Below, piece after piece: positions 27,525 through 36,594 of a stretch of DNA of 64,000 bases. The number at the start of each line of letters is the position of its first letter. Position 1 is the stretch's first letter. Position numbers and translations under genes: made by a program. The notes beneath the pieces were generated by a model that was not told the DNA's origin, made no database searches, and was given only the letters and a program-made list of their open reading frames with translations. Location: contig JAEZCZ010000021.1 of the NCBI GenBank assembly GCA_023433305.1, positions 1-64,000 on the forward strand, given 5' to 3'. The DNA comes from Pseudomonadota bacterium (lineage in GTDB: Bacteria > Pseudomonadota > Alphaproteobacteria > Sphingomonadales > Sphingomonadaceae).

Positions 27525-28276
27525 GCGGTTCCCTCGTCCGTCCAGTCGAGCCAGCTGCGCCACAGCGCCGCACGTTGCCGGGCATTTCCCAGCAGCCGCT
27601 CGGGCGCGAAGCTCGCGAGCACCGGTAGCTTGCGACCTTGAATCGCCAATTCGCTAATGCCGGGAGCGGCTTGCGCCGGATCGTGCCCCAGCAGCGGCAG
27701 GACGCGCGTTCCGAGCACTATCAGACGCCGCGGTTCAACGAGCGCGATATGATGCGCCAGGACGTCGCCGAGGCCATCCTGGCTGAGCTGGGTCCAGTCG
27801 GGCAGCGGGAGGTGGCGAGGCAAAGCGGCGGCGAGGTACACACGCTCGGGGGACAGCCCCATCGCGGTCACAAGCGAGGCGATCAGGCGGCCTTCGGGTC
27901 CCGACAGCAGGCGTTCCGCGTCCCCGGCTTCGGGCATCGGGACGAGCAGCATCAGCTCGGGTTTGGCCGCGCCGCGCGGCGCCATGCGTGGGGCCAGCCC
28001 GCCGATGTCGAGGCTCGGCTCCTCCAGCCACCAGCTCTGAAAACCGGCAAGATCGTGCGGCCAGCTCGAAGGGTCGCCGCCGATGCGCGGTTTCGGGGCG
28101 GCGATGGGGGCCGGCGTGACCGGGCGAGCGGGTGTCGGGGGTGGCTCCGCCTCCGACGGGTCGGTCAGCCAACCCTGCGGCTCGTCATGAAAGGCGTAAT
28201 CGACCCCGGCCTCACGCCACCAGGCCTGCGCGGCGGCAATCTGCTCGGCGAGCGTGGGGGGAGAGGTCTTGTCCAT
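27521..28276 (-). CDS. Uracil-DNA glycosylase superfamily-like protein
   Basis: This 251-residue protein is similar in layout to alphaproteobacterial family 4/5-type uracil-DNA glycosylases. A variable N-terminal region with Pro-rich linker (EAEPPPTPARPVTPAPIAAP) precedes a core with LMLLVPMPEAGDAERLLSGP, LVTAMGLSPERVYLAAALPR and RRLIVLGTRVLPLLG. The iron-sulfur Cys ligands and the GEAPG motif of canonical family 4 enzymes are not present, so activity is uncertain. It precedes the transglycosylase with a TTGA overlap and diverges from the ETF-QO gene. Confidence 0.7.
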   Translation of the reverse strand: MDKTSPPTLAEQIAAAQAWWREAGVDYAFHDEPQGWLTDPSEAEPPPTPARPVTPAPIAAPKPRIGGDPSSWPHDLAGFQSWWLEEPSLDIGGLAPRMAPRGAAKPELMLLVPMPEAGDAERLLSGPEGRLIASLVTAMGLSPERVYLAAALPRHLPLPDWTQLSQDGLGDVLAHHIALVEPRRLIVLGTRVLPLLGHDPAQAAPGISELAIQGRKLPVLASFAPERLLGNARQRAALWRSWLDWTDEGTA

Positions 28277-28354
28277 GCCGTGCAGGGTCTTGACCTGCCG
28301 CCCGGCCGGTATCAAGCCCGCAGCCATGCCGATCCCCCAAACCGGAATGGTCGC

Positions 28355-30010
28355 GTGAGCGCCGAGCGCCCCGAACGAGAATCGATGCCCGTCGACGTGG
28401 TGATTGCCGGCGCGGGCCCCTCTGGGCTGTCGGTCGCGATCCGGCTCAAGCAGCTTGCGCCCGACCTCGAGGTCGTGGTGTTGGAGAAGGGCTCCGAAGT
28501 CGGGGCGCACATCCTGTCGGGCGCGGTGATCGACCCGTGCGCTCTCGACGAGCTGCTGCCCGACTGGCGCGAGAGTTGCCCGCTGGCCGAAGTGCCGGTG
28601 ACGAAGAACGAGCACTGGGCCCTTACGCGCACCGGCAAGTGGGGCATGCCGCACCTGCTGCTCCCGCCACTGATGTCGAATGCCGGGTGCTACACCGGTT
28701 CGCTCGCCACGCTTTGCCGCTGGCTCGCCGAGCAGGCCGAAGCGCTCGGCGTGCAGATATTTCCGGGCTTCCCGGCGAGCGAAGTGCTGTTCGACGAGAG
28801 CGGCGCGGTGATGGGACTGGCGACGCAGGACATGGGCGTCGCCGCCGATGGCTCGCACAAGCCGGACTACCAGCCGGGCATGGAACTGCATGCCAAGTAC
28901 ACGCTCCTCGCCGAAGGCGCGCGCGGCCATCTGACGAAGCGGCTGCGGGACCGCTTCGATCTCGAAGCGGATTGCGATCCTCAGGTTTACGGGTTGGGAA
29001 TCAAGGAGTTGTGGGAGATCCCTGCTGGCCGATATGAGCCGGGGCGGGTGATCCACACGCAAGGATGGCCGCTTTCGGAACACGACACCTGGGGTGGCGG
29101 CTTCCTCTATCATCAGGCGAACGGCCAGGTGGCGCTGGGGTTCGTGACGGCGCTCGATTACGCCAATCCATACATCAGCCCTTTCGAGGAATTCCAGCGC
29201 TGGAAGCACCATCCGGCGATCCGTCAGATCATCGAGGGCGGGCGGCGAGTCGCCTATGGGGCGCGGGCGATCAACGAAGGCGGTTGGCAATCGGTGCCCA
29301 AGCTCGCTTTCCCGGGCGGCGCGCTGGTCGGCTGCTCGGCCGGATTCGTGAACGTGCCGCGGATCAAAGGCACGCACACCGCGATGAAGAGCGGGATGCT
29401 CGCCGCGGAGGCGATCGTCGGCGCTATCGGGGCGGGGCGCGAGAAAGACGAGCTTTCCGAATACGATAGCGCGCTGCGTTCGAGCTGGATCGCGCACGAA
29501 CTCGCGCAGGTTCGCAATGCCCAGCCGCTCGTCTCGCGCTTCGGCGATGCGGTGGGCACGGTGCTGGCGGGCGCGGACATGTGGCTCCGTACACTGGGCG
29601 TGCGCCTGCCGTTCACGCTCGGCCACCACACCGATGCCGAGAGCACACGGCGCGCCGATCTCTACCGCCCGATCGCGTACCCGAAGCCCGACGGGACGAT
29701 CAGCTTCGATCGGCTTTCTTCGGTGTTCCTATCGGGCACGAACCATGTCGAGGATCAGCCCTGCCACCTGCGCCTCAAGGACCCGACGATACCCGAGACG
29801 GTGAACTGGCCGGTCTATGCGGGTCCCGAGGCTCGGTATTGCCCGGCGGCGGTATACGAGTACGTCGGCGTCGAGGAGGGCGAGCCGAAGCTGGTGATCA
29901 ACGCGCAGAACTGCGTCCACTGCAAGACCTGCGACATCAAGGACCCGCCGCAGAACATCGACTGGGTCACGCCCGAAGGCGGCGGCGGGCCCAACTATCC
30001 GAACATGTGA
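28355..30010 (+). CDS. Electron-transfer flavoprotein-ubiquinone oxidoreductase
   Basis: ETF-QO passes electrons from acyl-CoA dehydrogenases via ETF to ubiquinone at the inner membrane. The 551 residues begin SAERPERESMPVDVVIAGAG, the usual alphaproteobacterial N terminus, so I chose the GTG at 28355; the ATG ten codons later is the alternative. FAD binding (VIAGAGPSGLSVAIRLKQ), the membrane-surface/quinone region (LGIKELWEIP, WGGGFLYHQ) and the C-terminal [4Fe-4S] ligands (CPAAVYEYV; NCVHCKTCDIKDPPQNIDW) are all present. The gene runs into ispE after 10 bases. Confidence 0.96.
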   Translation: MSAERPERESMPVDVVIAGAGPSGLSVAIRLKQLAPDLEVVVLEKGSEVGAHILSGAVIDPCALDELLPDWRESCPLAEVPVTKNEHWALTRTGKWGMPHLLLPPLMSNAGCYTGSLATLCRWLAEQAEALGVQIFPGFPASEVLFDESGAVMGLATQDMGVAADGSHKPDYQPGMELHAKYTLLAEGARGHLTKRLRDRFDLEADCDPQVYGLGIKELWEIPAGRYEPGRVIHTQGWPLSEHDTWGGGFLYHQANGQVALGFVTALDYANPYISPFEEFQRWKHHPAIRQIIEGGRRVAYGARAINEGGWQSVPKLAFPGGALVGCSAGFVNVPRIKGTHTAMKSGMLAAEAIVGAIGAGREKDELSEYDSALRSSWIAHELAQVRNAQPLVSRFGDAVGTVLAGADMWLRTLGVRLPFTLGHHTDAESTRRADLYRPIAYPKPDGTISFDRLSSVFLSGTNHVEDQPCHLRLKDPTIPETVNWPVYAGPEARYCPAAVYEYVGVEEGEPKLVINAQNCVHCKTCDIKDPPQNIDWVTPEGGGGPNYPNM

Positions 30011-30020
30011 GCCGCCGCGC

Positions 30021-30833
30021 TTGCAGCTCTCGGAAACCGCCTACGCCAAGATCAACCTCGCGCTCCACGTCCGGCGGCGGCGTGACGATGGCTATCACGA
30101 ACTCGAGACGCTTTTCGGTTTCGTCGACGTGGGCGATCGGCTGACAGCGCGCTCGTCGACACGTGATGAGGTGCGAGTGCTTGGTGAGTTCGCCGATCAA
30201 CTCTCTGATCCGTTTGCGAATATCGTTGCGAAGGCGCTGTCGGCTCTGCCGCGCCCGGACGGGCTCGCGATCACGCTCGAAAAGAACCTTCCGGTGGCCG
30301 CAGGACTGGGCGGGGGCTCGGCCGATGCCGGCGCGGTGTTCCGCATGGTGCGCGACGCGCACGGGCTGCCAGGCGATTGGCGCGAGCGCGCGGCGGCGCT
30401 GGGGGCCGACGTGCCCGCCTGCGTCGAGAGCGTCGCCTGCGTCGGGCGCGGCACGGGCACGGAACTCGAGCCGGTCGAGAACGATCTGGCCCACACTCCG
30501 GTGCTGCTGGTGAACCCGCGAAAGCCGCTGGCGACGGGGCCGGTGTTCGCGGCTTGGGATGGAGTCGACCGGGGGGCCCTGCCGGAGGGGCGGGCGTCCG
30601 AAATCGCGCGGGCAGGACGGAACGACCTGGAGGCGGCGGCGATTTCGCTTTGTCCGGAGGTCGCCGAAGTGCTGGCCGAGCTACGGAAAACCGACGCCGA
30701 CCTGGTGCGCATGAGTGGCTCGGGCGCGACGTGCTTTGCGCTGTTTCGACGTCATGACGTCATGCGCGAAGCCGCGGAAAAGCTGGCTTTGCGGCATCCG
30801 GGGTGGTGGCAGATGACCGGCAAGTTGAGATGA
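30021..30833 (+). CDS. ispE: 4-diphosphocytidyl-2-C-methyl-D-erythritol kinase
   Basis: IspE phosphorylates CDP-ME in the non-mevalonate isoprenoid pathway. The 270 residues begin QLSETAYAKINLALHVRRRR with the conserved catalytic Lys/Asn region. The GHMP-kinase phosphate loop is PVAAGLGGGSADAGAVFRM near residue 90, and the C-terminal substrate loop is RMSGSGATCFALF. The start codon is TTG at 30021, supported by alignment of the first residues rather than by a strong ribosome site. It overlaps the next gene by four bases (ATGA). Confidence 0.95.
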   Translation: MQLSETAYAKINLALHVRRRRDDGYHELETLFGFVDVGDRLTARSSTRDEVRVLGEFADQLSDPFANIVAKALSALPRPDGLAITLEKNLPVAAGLGGGSADAGAVFRMVRDAHGLPGDWRERAAALGADVPACVESVACVGRGTGTELEPVENDLAHTPVLLVNPRKPLATGPVFAAWDGVDRGALPEGRASEIARAGRNDLEAAAISLCPEVAEVLAELRKTDADLVRMSGSGATCFALFRRHDVMREAAEKLALRHPGWWQMTGKLR

Positions 30834-31561
30834 CGTGTGAAGAGGCCTGGTGCCTGCTGGGCGAGCCCGCCGAGGGCGGGATCCTCGTGGTGTCGGACCA
30901 CGCTTCGAACCGGGTTCCGGCCGACATCGAGCTGGGAATCGATCCGGCCCTGCTCGAGGAGCACGTCGCGGTGGATATCGGCGTGGCGGGCGTGGCCGAA
31001 GGTATGGCGGGGCAGCCTGGCTTCGCGGCTTTGTTGGGGAATGTCAGCAGGTTAGTGTGCGATTTCAATCGCGAGGAAGACTCGCCTGCGCTCGTGCCGC
31101 ATTCGAGCGACGGGCACGCGATCCCGGGCAATCTGTTCGACGTGGCTGCACGCGAAGTGCGAATCAAGCGCTTCTTTCGGCCCTATCACAGTGCGATCGA
31201 GCGCTTGATCGACCGAACACCCCCCGCACTGATCGTGTCGCTGCACAGCTTCACGCCGCGGCTGAAGAGCCAGCCCGACGAGCAGCGGCCGTGGGAGGTC
31301 GGAGTCCTGTACAACCAAGACGATCGCGCGGCGCGTCTGGCGATCCCCCTGCTCGAAGCGGAAGGGCTGATCGTCGGCGACCAGCAGCCTTATTCGGGGA
31401 AGCTGCTCAACGCGACGATGAACCGCCATGCCGAAGCGCGCGGGCTGCCCTACGTCGGCATCGAGGTCCGCCAGGACCTGATCGCGTCACCCGAGAGCCA
31501 CGCTCCCTGGGCCGAGCGCCTCGTGCACATGGCGAATGAGGTTGCGCTGGCGCTGCAGTAA
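30830..31561 (+). CDS. N-formylglutamate amidohydrolase family protein
   Basis: This protein of 243 residues belongs to the FGase (HutG-like, zinc-dependent) family, which removes formate from N-formylglutamate or related N-formyl amino acids. Typical features are GGILVVSDHASNRVPADIEL at the N terminus, LVCDFNREEDSPALVP near residue 75, RFFRPYHSAIERLI, and GIEVRQDLI near residue 215. No histidine-utilisation genes are nearby, so the physiological substrate is unclear. I chose the ATG at 30830 that overlaps the ispE stop; an upstream GTG at 30803 is possible but would overlap ispE more. Confidence 0.9.
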   Translation: MTCEEAWCLLGEPAEGGILVVSDHASNRVPADIELGIDPALLEEHVAVDIGVAGVAEGMAGQPGFAALLGNVSRLVCDFNREEDSPALVPHSSDGHAIPGNLFDVAAREVRIKRFFRPYHSAIERLIDRTPPALIVSLHSFTPRLKSQPDEQRPWEVGVLYNQDDRAARLAIPLLEAEGLIVGDQQPYSGKLLNATMNRHAEARGLPYVGIEVRQDLIASPESHAPWAERLVHMANEVALALQ

Positions 31562-31611
31562 GGGCATCGGCCGCTCGAGCCCCGTCTCGACGCACAATTC
31601 TTGCCACCTGG

Positions 31612-33339
31612 ATGCCCATGACGACCCGTTTCGACAAGTCCCGCCTGCCCAGCCGCCACGTTTCGGTCGGCCCCGAGAAGGCCCCGCAGCGCAGCTACTA
31701 CTACGCGATGGGCATGACCGAGGAAGAGATCGCGCGGCCGTTCGTCGCGGTCGCCTCGGCCGGCAACGACAGCGCGCCGTGCAATACCACGCTCGACTTC
31801 CAGGCCGACATCTGCCGCGAAGGCGTGATGGAGGCCGGCGGCACGCCGCGGCGCTTCAACACCATCACGGTGACCGACGGCATCGCGATGGGCCACCAGG
31901 GGATGCGCTCGAGCCTGGTCAGCCGCGAGGTCATCGCGGACTCGGTCGAGCTTTCGGTGCGCGGCCACTGCTATGACGCGATCGTCGGCTTCGCCGGCTG
32001 CGACAAGAGCCTGCCGGGCATGATGATGGCGATGCTGCGGCTCAATGTGCCGTCGATCTTCGTCTACGGCGGGTCGATCCTTCCCGGCCGCTACGAGGGC
32101 CGCGACCTCACCGTGCAGGACGTGTTCGAGGTGGTCGGGCGCTGGAGCTCGGGCAAGTGTCCGCTCAGCGAACTTACCGCGATCGAGAAGGCGGCTTGTC
32201 CCGGCCATGGCGCGTGCGGCGGCCAATACACCGCCAACACGATGGCTTGCGTCGGCGAAGCGATTGGATTGTCGTTGCCGAACAGCAATATGGCGCCTGC
32301 TCCTTACAGGTCGCGCGAGGAAATCGCGCGCGCCGCGGGCCGCCAGGTCATGACGCTGATCGAGCGCAACCTGCGCCCGCGCGACATCTGCACCCGCGCC
32401 GCTTTCGAGAACGCGGCCCGCGTCGTCGCGGCGACCGGCGGCTCGACCAACGGCGCGCTGCACCTGCCCGCGATGGCGAGCGAGTGCGGCATCGAGTTCG
32501 ACCTGTTCGACGTCGCCGAGATCTTCAAGTCGACGCCGTACATCGCCGACCTCAAGCCCGGCGGGCAGTACGTCGCCAAGGACATGCACGATGCCGGGGG
32601 CGTCTACATGGTGATGAAGACGCTGCTGGCCGGCGGCTTCCTCAATCCCGAGCCGATGACGGTCACGGGCAAGACGCTCGGCGAGAACATCGAGGAGATC
32701 ACCTGGAACCCCGAGCAGAAGGTGATCTACGACGTGAAGAGCCCGATCACGCCGACCGGCGGCGTCGTCGGCCTGCGCGGTTCGCTCGCGCCCGACGGCG
32801 CCATCGTGAAAGTCGCCGGCATGAAGCGCCTGCAGTTCCGCGGCCCGGCGCAAGTGTTCGAATGCGAGGAAGACGCCTTCGCCGCCGTCGAAGCGCGCGA
32901 GATCCGCGAAGGCAGCGTGGTCGTGATCCGCAACGAGGGCCCCAAGGGCGGCCCCGGCATGCGCGAGATGCTCGCGACGACTGCGGCGCTCTATGGCCAG
33001 GGCATGGGCGAGAGCGTCGCGCTGATCACCGACGGGCGCTTCTCCGGCGCGACGCGCGGCTTCTGCATCGGACACGTCGGGCCCGAGGCGGCCGAAGGCG
33101 GGCCGATTGCACTGGTCGTGGACGGCGACATGATCTCGATCGACGCCGAAGCGGGCACCATCGACCTCGAAGTGGACGAGGCCACGCTGGCGGAGCGCCG
33201 CAAGGTCTGGCAACCGCGCGGGCACGACTACAACGCCGGTGCGCTGTGGCGATATGCGCAGAACGTCGGCCCGGCCTGCAAGGGTGCCTTGACGCACCCG
33301 GGCGCGAAGGCCGAAACTCACGTCTATGCGGATATCTAG
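31612..33339 (+). CDS. ilvD: Dihydroxy-acid dehydratase
   Basis: IlvD makes the 2-oxoacid precursors of valine, isoleucine and pantothenate. The 575-residue chain has all cluster-ligand Cys motifs: DSAPCNTTLDFQ, FAGCDKSLPGMMMAM and PGHGACGGQYTANTM, with the C-terminal DGRFSGATRGFCIGHVGPEA active-site region. Sequence-wise it is the ordinary bacterial enzyme. ATG codons at 31612 and 31618 are both usable. The 3' end overlaps the following lipoprotein gene by 14 bases. Its product 2-ketoisovalerate is also the substrate of PanB, encoded 11 kb away. Confidence 0.97.
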   Translation: MPMTTRFDKSRLPSRHVSVGPEKAPQRSYYYAMGMTEEEIARPFVAVASAGNDSAPCNTTLDFQADICREGVMEAGGTPRRFNTITVTDGIAMGHQGMRSSLVSREVIADSVELSVRGHCYDAIVGFAGCDKSLPGMMMAMLRLNVPSIFVYGGSILPGRYEGRDLTVQDVFEVVGRWSSGKCPLSELTAIEKAACPGHGACGGQYTANTMACVGEAIGLSLPNSNMAPAPYRSREEIARAAGRQVMTLIERNLRPRDICTRAAFENAARVVAATGGSTNGALHLPAMASECGIEFDLFDVAEIFKSTPYIADLKPGGQYVAKDMHDAGGVYMVMKTLLAGGFLNPEPMTVTGKTLGENIEEITWNPEQKVIYDVKSPITPTGGVVGLRGSLAPDGAIVKVAGMKRLQFRGPAQVFECEEDAFAAVEAREIREGSVVVIRNEGPKGGPGMREMLATTAALYGQGMGESVALITDGRFSGATRGFCIGHVGPEAAEGGPIALVVDGDMISIDAEAGTIDLEVDEATLAERRKVWQPRGHDYNAGALWRYAQNVGPACKGALTHPGAKAETHVYADI

Positions 33340-33709
33340 CGCCGGGGCGGTTCTCTTGCTGGCCGGCTGCTCGCAAGGCGACGCGGAGGCCACCGTGGCC
33401 GGGGATGCCGATGGATTGATCGAGTGTGCGCTGGCGGGGGCGGCCGATTTTGCGCACGTCTGCAGCGTCGAGAGGACGGCCCAGGCCGGCGGCGTGATCG
33501 TGACCGTGCGGCATCCCGACGGCGGCTTCCGGCGGTTCCTGGCTTCATACGACGACATCGATGGGCCCGGCGGCCCAGTGGACAAGTTCGACACCTTCGA
33601 CGGGGCGCAACGCGCGGTCGTGACGACCACGCAAGCGCACACCGACGTCAGCGTCGGTGACGACCGCTATCGCTTCGACTGGAACGAGGACCCCCGTGCC
33701 GAGCGCTGA
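33326..33709 (+). CDS. Small lipoprotein of unknown function
   Basis: This 127-residue protein starts MRISSAGAVLLLAGCSQGDA: the lipobox LAGC puts the lipidated Cys at residue 15. The mature part resembles a small beta-sheet domain (GGVIVTVRHPDGGFRRFLAS, RAVVTTTQAHTDVSVGDD). I do not recognise a family. Its start lies inside ilvD and its end inside nnr, an arrangement that ties its translation to both neighbours. Confidence 0.75.
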   Translation: MRISSAGAVLLLAGCSQGDAEATVAGDADGLIECALAGAADFAHVCSVERTAQAGGVIVTVRHPDGGFRRFLASYDDIDGPGGPVDKFDTFDGAQRAVVTTTQAHTDVSVGDDRYRFDWNEDPRAER

Positions 33710-35084
33710 CCCGGTCCTTACCGTCGCGCAGATGCGCGCGGCCGAACAGGCCCTGATCGACGGCGGCGAGACCGTCTCGAGCCTGATGGAGCGCGCGGGC
33801 ACGGGCGCCGCCGAGTGGGTCTGGCGCGTCGCGGCCGGCCGCCCGGTCACCGTGCTGTGCGGCCCGGGCAACTACGGCGGCGAGGGCTATGTCATCGCGC
33901 GCGAACTGGCGCGGCGCGGCGTGGCCGTCGCGCTGGTTGCTCCGCTCGACCCGACCACCGAGGCGGCGATCGCCGCGCGGGCTTCCGCCGCGATCGAGCC
34001 CGTGGCGCAAGGGGCGGGCGGGGTGCTGGTGGATGCCCTGTTCGGCAGCGGCCTCGCCCGGCCGCTCTCGCCCGAGCTGGCCGGCGTGCTGACTACCGAC
34101 GCCGCGCGCCATGAGGTGCGCATCGCGATCGACCTGCCGAGCGGCATCGAGAGCGACACCGGCCGCCCGCTCAACGACGACCTTCCCAACTACGACGTCA
34201 CGCTGTCGCTCGGCGCCTGGAAGCCCGCGCACTGGCTCATGCCGGCGATGGCCGCGATGGGCGAGCGGCGCCTGATTCCGATTGGCGTCACGGCGCCGCC
34301 CGAGGCCGCTGCTCTGCTGCCGCGCCCGCATTTCAGCGCGCCCGCGGTGGACGCGCACAAGTATTCGCGCGGGCTCATGCTGATCGTCGGCGGGCCAATG
34401 CAGGGCGCCGCCTTGCTCGCGGCCGAAAGCGCCATGCGCGCGGGCGCGGGTTGCATCCGCCTCGCCGCGCAGACCCTGCCCGCGGCCGCGCCGCCCGACC
34501 TCGTGCTCAAGCCGCAGCCGCTCGAGGAGCTGCTGGCCGACGATCGAAACGGCGCCGTCCTGATCGGCCCGGGCCTGGGCCGCGACGACGCGGCCCGGCG
34601 CAAGCTCGCGCAAGTCCTGGCCGCCAATCGAGCCAGCGTGATCGACGCCGATGCGCTCGCGCTGCTTGGTCCACGCGACCTCGAGCGCTTCGATGCGCCG
34701 CTGGTGCTGACGCCGCATCAAGGCGAGATGAGGTCGCTTTCGGAGAGCTTCGAGCTGGGCGACATGGGCAAGGTCGAGCAGGCGCGCGCCCTTGCCGAAG
34801 CGGCGCGCGCGATGGTGATCGCGAAGGGCCCCGACACCGTGATCGCTGCGCCCGACGGGCGCGTGGCTTTCGCCCCGTCGCCGACGAGCTGGCTCTCCAC
34901 CGCCGGCACGGGAGACGTGCTCGCCGGTCTCGTCGCCAGCCGCCTTTCGACCGGCGCCGAGCCTTTCAAGGCCGCCTGCGAGGCCGCCTGGCTTCACGGC
35001 GAGGCCGCATGCCTGGCACCCGCGCCGTTCACCGCTTCCGAGCTGGCGCATTCCGTCGCGCGGGCCTACGCCGCCGCGCTGTGA
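33696..35084 (+). CDS. nnr: Bifunctional NAD(P)H-hydrate epimerase/dehydratase
   Basis: Nnr repairs hydrated NADH and NADPH. The 462 residues comprise an epimerase (YjeF_N) domain (residues 1-205) and an ADP-dependent dehydratase (YjeF_C) domain. The latter has VVDAHKYSRGLMLIVGG near residue 217, LTPHQGEMRSLSES, and SWLSTAGTGDVLAGLVASRL near residue 400. I chose the GTG at 33696, 14 bases inside the lipoprotein gene, because GAGGA precedes it and the protein then begins directly with VLTVAQMRAAEQALIDGG. In the epimerase phosphate loop the usual GNNGGDG reads GNYGGEG, an unusual double change. Confidence 0.92.
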   Translation: MPSADPVLTVAQMRAAEQALIDGGETVSSLMERAGTGAAEWVWRVAAGRPVTVLCGPGNYGGEGYVIARELARRGVAVALVAPLDPTTEAAIAARASAAIEPVAQGAGGVLVDALFGSGLARPLSPELAGVLTTDAARHEVRIAIDLPSGIESDTGRPLNDDLPNYDVTLSLGAWKPAHWLMPAMAAMGERRLIPIGVTAPPEAAALLPRPHFSAPAVDAHKYSRGLMLIVGGPMQGAALLAAESAMRAGAGCIRLAAQTLPAAAPPDLVLKPQPLEELLADDRNGAVLIGPGLGRDDAARRKLAQVLAANRASVIDADALALLGPRDLERFDAPLVLTPHQGEMRSLSESFELGDMGKVEQARALAEAARAMVIAKGPDTVIAAPDGRVAFAPSPTSWLSTAGTGDVLAGLVASRLSTGAEPFKAACEAAWLHGEAACLAPAPFTASELAHSVARAYAAAL

Positions 35085-36277
35085 GCCCATCCGAACCCAT
35101 CGTTCGCGTCGCCGCGAAAGGCGATGGCGTCACCGCGTCGGGCCGCCACGCTGCCTTCGCCGCGCCCGGAGACGTGCTTCACGCGGACGGTACGGTGGAG
35201 CCGGGACCGCACCATGCCCAGCCGCCGTGCCGCCATTTCGGCCGCTGCGGGGGCTGCCAGCTGCAGCATCTCGACGAGGAGACGCTGGCGGGCTTCGTGC
35301 ACGACCGCGTGCTCAATGCCGCCGAGGGGCAGGGGCTGGTGCCCGAGCGGGTGGCGCCGGTGCACCTGTCGCCGCCCAATACGCGCCGCCGCGCCACGCT
35401 TCGAGCGGTGAACGGGGGCGGAAGGCCACTGATCGGCTTCAACGAGGGCGGCTCGCACAAGGTGGTCGACATGCGCGAATGCCACGTGCTCGCGCCCGAG
35501 CTGTTCGCCTTGGTCGAGCCTTTGCGGCGCGCATTGGCGCCGCGCCGCGATCGCTACGCGGTGGAGATCACGCTGGCGCTGACCGACCAGGGCGTCGACT
35601 GCGCGATCAAGGGCCTTTCCCTCGAAGGGCTCGAACAGACCGAGGCGATGCTCGACTTCTGCCGCGAGCAGGGGCTGGCGCGGCTGACACTCGACCAGGG
35701 GTTCGGCGCGGAGACTTTCTGGGAGCCCGATCCGGTCACCGTGACGCTGTCGGGCGCCAAGGTCGGTTATCCCGCGGGTGCGTTTCTTCAGGCGACCCCC
35801 GATGGCGAGGCGGCACTCGTTGGGGCCGCGCGCGAGTGGCTGGGCGGATGCACGAGGGTGGCGGACTTGTTCGCCGGCCTCGGCACGTTCGCGTTTGCGC
35901 TGGCGGGCCCGGTGCGGGTCACCGCCGCCGAAGCGGCGCGCGACGCGCATCTGGCTTGCCGGGCGGCCGCCGGGTCAGCCCGCGTCCCGCTCGAAGCAGT
36001 TCACCGCGACCTGTTCCGCAACCCGGTGCGCGCCGAAGAGCTGCGCGGCTTCGACGGCGTCGTGCTCGACCCGCCGCGAGCCGGAGCGCGCGAGCAAGCG
36101 TTGCAGCTTGCCGAGAGCGAGGTGAACCGCATCGCCTACGTGAGCTGCAATCCCTCGAGTTGGGCGCGCGACGGGCGCGTGCTTGCCGATGCGGGATATC
36201 GGCTGGCCGAGCTGCGCCCGGTCGGGCAGTTCCGCTGGTCGACCCATGTCGAGCTTGTGAGTCTGTTTGTGAGGTGA
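35081..36277 (+). CDS. 23S rRNA (uracil-5-)-methyltransferase, RlmD/RumA-like
   Basis: This SAM-dependent RNA methyltransferase (398 residues) of the TrmA/RumA family makes 5-methyluracil in rRNA. An N-terminal [4Fe-4S] site is formed by CRHFGRCGGCQ and ECHVL. The catalytic domain shows LDQGFGAETFWEPD, GYPAGAFLQATPDGE, VADLFAGLGTF (SAM), VVLDPPRAGAREQ and the nucleophile motif RIAYVSCNPSSWARD. There is no clear TRAM domain, which is common in alphaproteobacteria. The GTG start overlaps the stop of nnr as GTGA. Confidence 0.9.
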   Translation: MSPSEPIVRVAAKGDGVTASGRHAAFAAPGDVLHADGTVEPGPHHAQPPCRHFGRCGGCQLQHLDEETLAGFVHDRVLNAAEGQGLVPERVAPVHLSPPNTRRRATLRAVNGGGRPLIGFNEGGSHKVVDMRECHVLAPELFALVEPLRRALAPRRDRYAVEITLALTDQGVDCAIKGLSLEGLEQTEAMLDFCREQGLARLTLDQGFGAETFWEPDPVTVTLSGAKVGYPAGAFLQATPDGEAALVGAAREWLGGCTRVADLFAGLGTFAFALAGPVRVTAAEAARDAHLACRAAAGSARVPLEAVHRDLFRNPVRAEELRGFDGVVLDPPRAGAREQALQLAESEVNRIAYVSCNPSSWARDGRVLADAGYRLAELRPVGQFRWSTHVELVSLFVR

Positions 36278-36300
36278 TGGGCGGCCGGAGGGGCTTGGAT

Positions 36301-36594
36301 ATGAACGAGAAAGGTCGTCTCATAGTTGCTCTAACAGGGGTCATCTTTCCGCTATCCTGCGGAGAACCTCAGCACCCGACATCGATGGAATGCACCTCGA
36401 CTGAAGCGGCTGCGCGAGCCTATTATCGGATGATCACACAATCCGATCCAAGCGATCTGAGTTTCGAGCGTGAGCCCTTCACAAATGAACTCACCGGTTA
36501 TCGAATTTACCACGCTGAGCGGCCTTTGGAGACAATCGTGGTTCGGAATGCCGATTGTAGTTTGCAGTTCTTTTCAAACCTCATTCTAGATTAG
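36301..36594 (+). CDS. Short orphan protein in AT-richer DNA
   Basis: This 97-residue protein begins with a hydrophobic segment (RLIVALTGVIFPLSCGE), which may be a signal peptide or a poor lipobox with Pro at -3. The rest contains three Cys and a motif YHAERPLETIVVRNADCSLQF. GGAGGGG at ideal spacing supports the ATG at 36301; a start at 36277 would overlap the methyltransferase stop. The codon use is visibly more AT-rich than its neighbours. I recognise no family. It may be a recent acquisition or a rapidly evolving cargo gene. Confidence 0.6.
   Translation: MNEKGRLIVALTGVIFPLSCGEPQHPTSMECTSTEAAARAYYRMITQSDPSDLSFEREPFTNELTGYRIYHAERPLETIVVRNADCSLQFFSNLILD

Noticed and set aside
25249..27585. 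A single 778-codon minus-strand frame
   Set aside because: Its first three quarters are an out-of-frame reading of the transglycosylase gene; only the last 175 codons (moaB) are real.
27521..29629. Long minus-strand frame opposite the ETF-QO gene
   Set aside because: Only its end (from 28276) is the glycosylase-like gene; the rest is antisense of a well-supported gene.
31450..33642. 730-codon minus-strand frame opposite ilvD
   Set aside because: High-GC antisense artefact: His/Arg/Ala-rich composition without motifs, opposite a highly conserved gene.
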